Source of the DNA: Cotesia glomerata
Lineage: Eukaryota; Arthropoda; Insecta; Hymenoptera; Braconidae
Length of the DNA stretch: 64,000 nucleotides
Direction: 5' to 3'
Assembly (NCBI RefSeq): GCF_020080835.1
Contig: NC_058159.1
Location: forward strand, 16,865,101-16,929,100
Shown here one piece after another: positions 59,502 through 64,000 of this stretch (positions are counted from its first letter, which is position 1; the number at the start of each line of letters is the position of its first letter). A model generated the notes under the pieces. It ran no database searches. It saw only the letters and a list, made by a program, of their open reading frames with translations, and was not told the DNA's origin. Position numbers and translations under genes: made by a program.

Positions 59502-60012
59502 TTATAATGAATTTGCGTTCAATTTAATTGTGACGAAACAAAAAATATGCACATCGGCAAAACGCTATATTTTATATAAAAAACTCTTAGCTTTCAGAAA
59601 AAAAATTCAAATTTGAAGAATTTTGGGCTGCACACCGAAAAAAATCAATTTTTCCAGTTTAATTCGATTTTTAAGGGTCTTCTGATGAGTTTATGAAAAA
59701 ATAAATATTTTCATTCAAAAGCTGAGAATTTTTCCTACAAAATACAATGTTTGTCGATTTTGATTAAAAATGTTTTTCATATCAGAAAAATTGACGAAAA
59801 AGTTGAAAAAAAATTTTTTCCAAAATTTCAAAAAATCATCATAACTTCAAGACAAAAAATCATCATAACTTCAAGACCACTGCGTATTAAGAGCTAAAAC
59901 TCTCAGGGAATTTTTGTCTTATGATAAAGAACACCTCCATAAATTTTAAACATAATCCGCGAGGTTCGCCCCGTAAAAATGTTCTTATTTGGTGGAATGA
60001 CCCATATATATA

Positions 60013-60458
60013 TTAGGGTGGTTCATTTCCGCAAAATTTTTTTTTTTATGTGAAACATCTATAGCTGCACGTAAAACCGATTTCTGGCGTGGCGATGCAT
60101 GCCGTGGTGACGCATCGCCACGCTATATGATGGTATATATTTTGATGGAATATATACAGTCATATGCAGCAGTGTGTACGGTGTGGCGACGCATCGTCAT
60201 GCGCAATCAACTGTGCGATTCTCTCCCACTCGATCCGGCGTTAAGCCATCTCTCTCGCTACACTAAGCTCGGATACCTATAGTGTATACTCCGTAGTCTA
60301 TACAGTGTTTTTAACTACAGTACGCATAACCTGTGTTTTACTTGAAAACAAATTATTTTTCTGATAATAAAATGTCTGACCGTGATAATTTAGAGAGTGA
60401 AAGTGATCAGCCTCCTGCAAAGAAAGCAAAATCACACTATGACACTATCAAGTCATCA
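60013..60458 (+). CDS. First exon of a possible transposon gene, 29 codons
   Basis: A segment opening 'agggtggttcatttccgcaa' at about 60015 looks like another DNA-element terminus. An ATG at 60372 (AAAATGTCTG) starts 29 codons ending KSS, with an acidic start and a PPAKKAK stretch like a nuclear signal, directly followed by a consensus donor GTAAGT at 60459. Downstream exons are not seen; a MITE and an LTR interrupt the region. A 12 bp perfect hairpin lies upstream at 60087-60123. Confidence 0.35.
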
Positions 60459-60852
60459 GTAAGTTAATTATATTTTTATAATCAAAGTATGCATTTATCT
60501 GTGCCTTAAGCACGCGTATATTTGGTGTGTTTTGAGCGCCAGTAAATGTAAAATCTACTCTCTTGGTAGATTAAAATTCACATAAATTTAATTGCATATA
60601 ATGTTTTAAATTAATTATTAATTTTAATTTCATTCTTATTGAAATTAATGCATTAAAACAATTGCTTAGAGAATAAATTTATTAAGACTGACAGAATTGC
60701 ATTTCAAAATCAGCTGATGGCGTGCAGCGCACGAATGTTTTTCTTATTTGTTATTAATATGAACATTAAAAAATTAATTAATTTTTCTAATCATAGTGGA
60801 ATTTATAGTGAAACATTCATTATTGATATTTATAATTTACGATCTTTAGTAA
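60459..60852 (+). other. Probable intron or non-coding DNA
   Basis: AT-rich, no coding signal seen. Confidence 0.4.
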
Positions 60853-61323
60853 TCCGAACAAAAACAGTTTCACTGTAAAAAAATCGCGCCAAGTCAATGT
60901 TCATAAGACTATTAAGAAAAAAAAATTTTGTTTTTTCTTTAAAAAAAGATACAAAATAAAAAAATTAAAAAATCCAAGTAACCGATATGATTGTATATGA
61001 TTTTCGGAAATTAAAAAAAATTTTGTTGTAAATTTAAAAATTAAAAAAAAAATTTTGGAACGTATTTAGTGTGCGTGGTTGCAAAATATTTTACTTTTAA
61101 TGAAATTCGTAAAATCTATTTACTAGGACTTAAAAAAAATTGAAATACACAATGACGCACACCAAGTACGTTCCAAAATTTTTTTCTTAATTTTTAAATT
61201 TACAACAAAATTTTTTTTAATTTCCGAAAATCATATACAATCATATCGGTTACTTGGATTTTTTAATTTTTCTATTTTATATCTTTTTGTACAGAAAAAA
61301 AAAATTTTTTTTTTTCTTAATAG
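60853..61323. mobile_element. MITE copy 2, truncated by an LTR
   Basis: Matches the MITE at 56393 from TCCGAACAAAAAC through to 'cttaatag', where the LTR begins. The last ~45 bases are missing from this side. Confidence 0.85.
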
Positions 61324-62310
61324 TGTTATATCCGAAAAATAAAATCTTAAAATGCGGTAGCTGGATTAACGGAGGTTCGGATAACAGATGAATTTCCCTA
61401 ACGAAAGAATCGTTAAGTTTATATTTTATGGGTTCGTGAAGGTGAAAACCCCGGAGAGGGCCCCTTGAATATGACAATCGACCTCGGAAATAATAAAATA
61501 TCCTCCACTTACTATTGCGAATCCTAATTCCAACGATGATTCGGCCTTTGATTGGACGTTGTACCTTTGAGTTCCGCTGCTTGGCTTCTCGCTTCCTCCT
61601 GCTGACTGGAGATTAAAGGTTGAAGGTTCTTAACTTAAGAATGATGATACACTTCGATTCGGGTTTTTAGTTTATATATTCTGTTTAACTGGCCCTATGG
61701 GCAAACACGTCTTAACTTACACTATTCACTTATTAACTAATAACAATATAAAAACAAAGGTTGAAAGTTAATATGAGTTCGTAACCGGAGTAATGACTCC
61801 GGCAAACAAAGTTCGCCGATTATAAATTTACAGAAGAAGAAAATAATAATTTGAGAGTGGGACCAGGTCACTGGAACTGTGGGAATCTCGATTATCGTCA
61901 AAACAAATCGTGGCTCGAAGAATCGCTATCACAGAACTTAGAAATACCGTTAAGGAAATCGAAATGAATAATTAGGGAAAAGATGACTAATTAATTTAAT
62001 AATTGAAGTCTGCCTATACGTGTCGGGGTATAGGACTCACCCGGGCTCTAAGGCAGAACTGTTACCTTGTAAATGAGCTCTCGAATTATGGTGTTCGTGT
62101 CTTTTATCACCTCGGTTGAGATTCATTAAGTGGGGCTACTAATTAAACAATTGGTTCCAGCGATAAGGTGACAATGCGCGGTAATGTGTATTCTTCGGCA
62201 ACGACTGAGTTGTCGCGCAGTCCAGGTTGATGTTCCCTAAATATGTAAGCGCTGCACTTTTCGGCTGCAATGGGAGGCCCTGTATTATAGACGGCACGCC
62301 GGATATAACA
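61324..62310 (-). repeat. LTR on the minus strand, 987 bp
   Basis: Perfect 11 bp inverted ends TGTTATATCCG and CGGATATAACA. The right flank is a purine-rich strand on the minus side, so this is a 3' LTR of a minus-strand element. AATAG on the left does not match GCATC on the right, so it is not a simple solo LTR. The interior shows no gene. Confidence 0.75.
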
Positions 62311-62328
62311 GCATCCCCCCCCCGAAAG
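62311..62328 (-). other. Polypurine tract next to the minus-strand LTR
   Basis: On the minus strand CTTTCGGGGGGGGGATGC directly precedes TGTTATATCC. Confidence 0.65.
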
Positions 62329-63064
62329 GAAGGGTGCTAACAGCATCTTTTCTTTCGCGAACTCAGGCGTCTCATTTTGACGAAAAGTTCATGCTTGCTT
62401 ACAATTTTGTTTAAATAATTTTGAATTACATAAATTTTGTTACTGAAATATTAAATACGTGTTTACCCGTTACATGTATTAAAATTAATTTATAAGAATA
62501 TAAATTTATTTCCCTGGTTTTACAATATAATACTTAAGATATGGGATACATGATTACTTTATTTAAATTCAATTGGTTCAATAAGGTTATTTCATCATGT
62601 TATTATAGAAAAAAAATTTATGCAATTTCATTAAGGAGAGGAAGAAAACAGGATTTGAGAAAAATTTGGGAATTGAAAATCGAAAATTTTCGTTCTAATA
62701 AATTTGAAAATTTAAAATGTAAAAATTGAAAACTTTCATTCTAATAAATTTTGAAAATTTGAAATATAAAAATTGAAAATTTTCGTTTTAATAAATTTTG
62801 AAAATTTTCATTCTAATAAATTTTGAAAATTTGAAATTTAATAATTGAAAATTTTCCTTTTAATTAATTTTGAAAATTTGAAATCTAAAAATTGAAAATT
62901 TTCGTTTTAATAAATTATGAAAATTTGAGAGGTAAAACTCGAAAACTTTCGTTTTAATAAATTTTGATATCCTCTTTCTTTCTCTCAGAACTAATTTTAA
63001 AATACTCAGAATACTAGTACGATTTCTCAAATATACATATACTTATATATAAATATACATATAC
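62329..63064. other. Non-coding, degenerate 'gaaaattttcgtt' tandem
   Basis: 62660-62960 holds 6-7 diverged ~40 bp units containing 'aattgaaaattttcgtt' and 'taaattttgaaaatttgaaa'. The rest is AT-rich. It could be the 3' interior of the minus-strand retroelement; no Pol residues are seen. Confidence 0.5.
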
Positions 63065-63329
<265 letters not shown>

Positions 63330-63599
63330 GACATGGGAAAAATTTTCTAAAATTTGAAATTACGAGTTTTAAAATTATTAGGTTGGCTAAGCTGAGGAAA
63401 AGCACAGATTCGACGCGCCTGTGTTGCCCCAAGCAGCCACCCGATCAGAATGACAAGCTCGAGGTAAAATTAGTAAAAGAAAACGCGCCAAATTTAAATT
63501 AAAAATTTAAATAAAAAGAATACCGGAATGAGTGTGAACTATTGTTGAATGCATGAGTGAGTGAGACTAGACTATAGCGATCAGACGACCCGCGAATTT

Positions 63600-63993
63600 C
63601 TACGAGCCATCAACGATCAACGCGACATCTGGCCGCGAGGATGGAACGACGAGAAAATTTGAATGGACCAATGACGACGGAGAGCGATCAACAACAAGTA
63701 TGCGAGGCGCCATCTGAACACGAGGCTGATCACTAATCGAAGTATCGACCAATCATCGATCGCAACGGAATACTGGACGCATCCCGTAATACAACGGCCG
63801 GCTAGAAGAAGCTGTGAGCTGATTGGATGCGAGTTTTTAGAACGAACCGAAAAGAAAAGAGCATATGTTGCCGAGGAGGCAGCCATATTAACAATCTATT
63901 CTGATCTGGACGCCGTGACTGTGGCATCGTGCAGTTCTCTTTTTGATTAATTTTTGCTGTTTATTTTTTTAAAAATTTATCGCTGACGTGAGT
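63600..63993 (+). promoter_or_regulatory. Candidate host promoter and 5' non-coding exon with splice donor
   Basis: Base composition turns less AT-rich and CpG-containing. CCAAT occurs at 63668 and 63749 and ATTGG at 63822. A pyrimidine start-like TTCTCTTTTTG is at 63935-63945, after a GCAGCCATATT word near 63880. A strong donor GTGAGT at 63988-63993 follows with no ATG in an obvious frame between, so exon 1 may be non-coding. The coding part would lie beyond the window. Confidence 0.35.
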
Positions 63994-64000
63994 ACAATTG

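Larger units (their letters stand above)
43085..60004 (+). mobile_element. DNA transposon with ~470 bp inverted ends, host of a nest
   Basis: The ends TGGGTCATTCCACCAAATAA at 43085 and its reverse complement at 60004 open inverted repeats of 462 bp (43085-43546) and 486 bp (59519-60004), the right copy being longer partly through a ~24 bp internal duplication at 59829-59877. TA flanks both ends. Subtracting the Copia and MITE insertions leaves ~4.15 kb with one multi-exon transposase-like gene on the plus strand. I cannot assign it to a named superfamily. Confidence 0.75.

Noticed and set aside
61324..62310. Simple solo LTR
   Set aside because: The ends are perfect, but the flanks differ (AATAG versus GCATC) and a polypurine tract abuts one side, so it is better read as one LTR of a longer element.

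Overview
This is a repeat-dense, AT-rich stretch of an animal genome, most likely an insect and plausibly a parasitoid wasp. That guess rests on the kinds of Gypsy, BEL/Pao, Copia, Helentron-like and short inverted-repeat families seen, and on recall of similar hymenopteran repeats; nothing in the window proves the species. I find no complete host gene. Almost every coding stretch belongs to a transposable element, and most are broken by stops or frameshifts.

Layout. 1-7279: 3' two thirds of a Ty3/Gypsy endogenous retrovirus (reverse transcriptase, RNase H, integrase, then a decayed envelope gene resembling glycoproteins of chu-/mononega-like RNA viruses) and its 1.8 kb 3' LTR. 7280-10657: an RTE-like LINE tail and two Helentron-like elements built from ~138 bp tandem cores. 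10692-20087: a solo LTR of BEL family 2 split by a nearly full BEL/Pao element, BEL1 (11307-20056), with almost identical LTRs and clean target duplications. 20093-25347: AT-rich DNA, a palindromic element carrying a tRNA-like sequence, a 15 bp minisatellite, a purine tract and a third Helentron-like array. 25852-26652: solo Gypsy-type LTR. 27227-33557: a decayed LINE (ORF1 and ORF2) next to the 3' end of a second LINE, with two inverted-repeat MITEs and a full-length SINE. 35806-43077: piggyBac-like MITE, a Mutator-like transposase gene lacking its catalytic core, a tandem dimer of a repeat carrying (GT)n, and a LINE stub between two MITEs.

43085-60004 is a three-level nest. A DNA transposon with ~470 bp terminal inverted repeats and a DDE-like transposase of a family I cannot name contains a Copia element (43761-56011). 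The Copia element contains an antisense BEL element, BEL2 (49955-55636). 60005-64000: a short exon with a consensus splice donor, a MITE copy, a minus-strand LTR with polypurine tract, a long TA tract, and a CCAAT-bearing segment ending in a splice donor. That last segment is the best candidate for the start of a host gene.

The least expected signals are: the captured envelope gene in the Gypsy element; a strong, strand-specific excess of the 4-mer CGCT on the sense strand of BEL2 and its solo LTR; a UGA-CUAG stop separating gag and pol in BEL1; a poly(A) signal set in the loop of an LTR hairpin; and the long-TIR DDE transposon.
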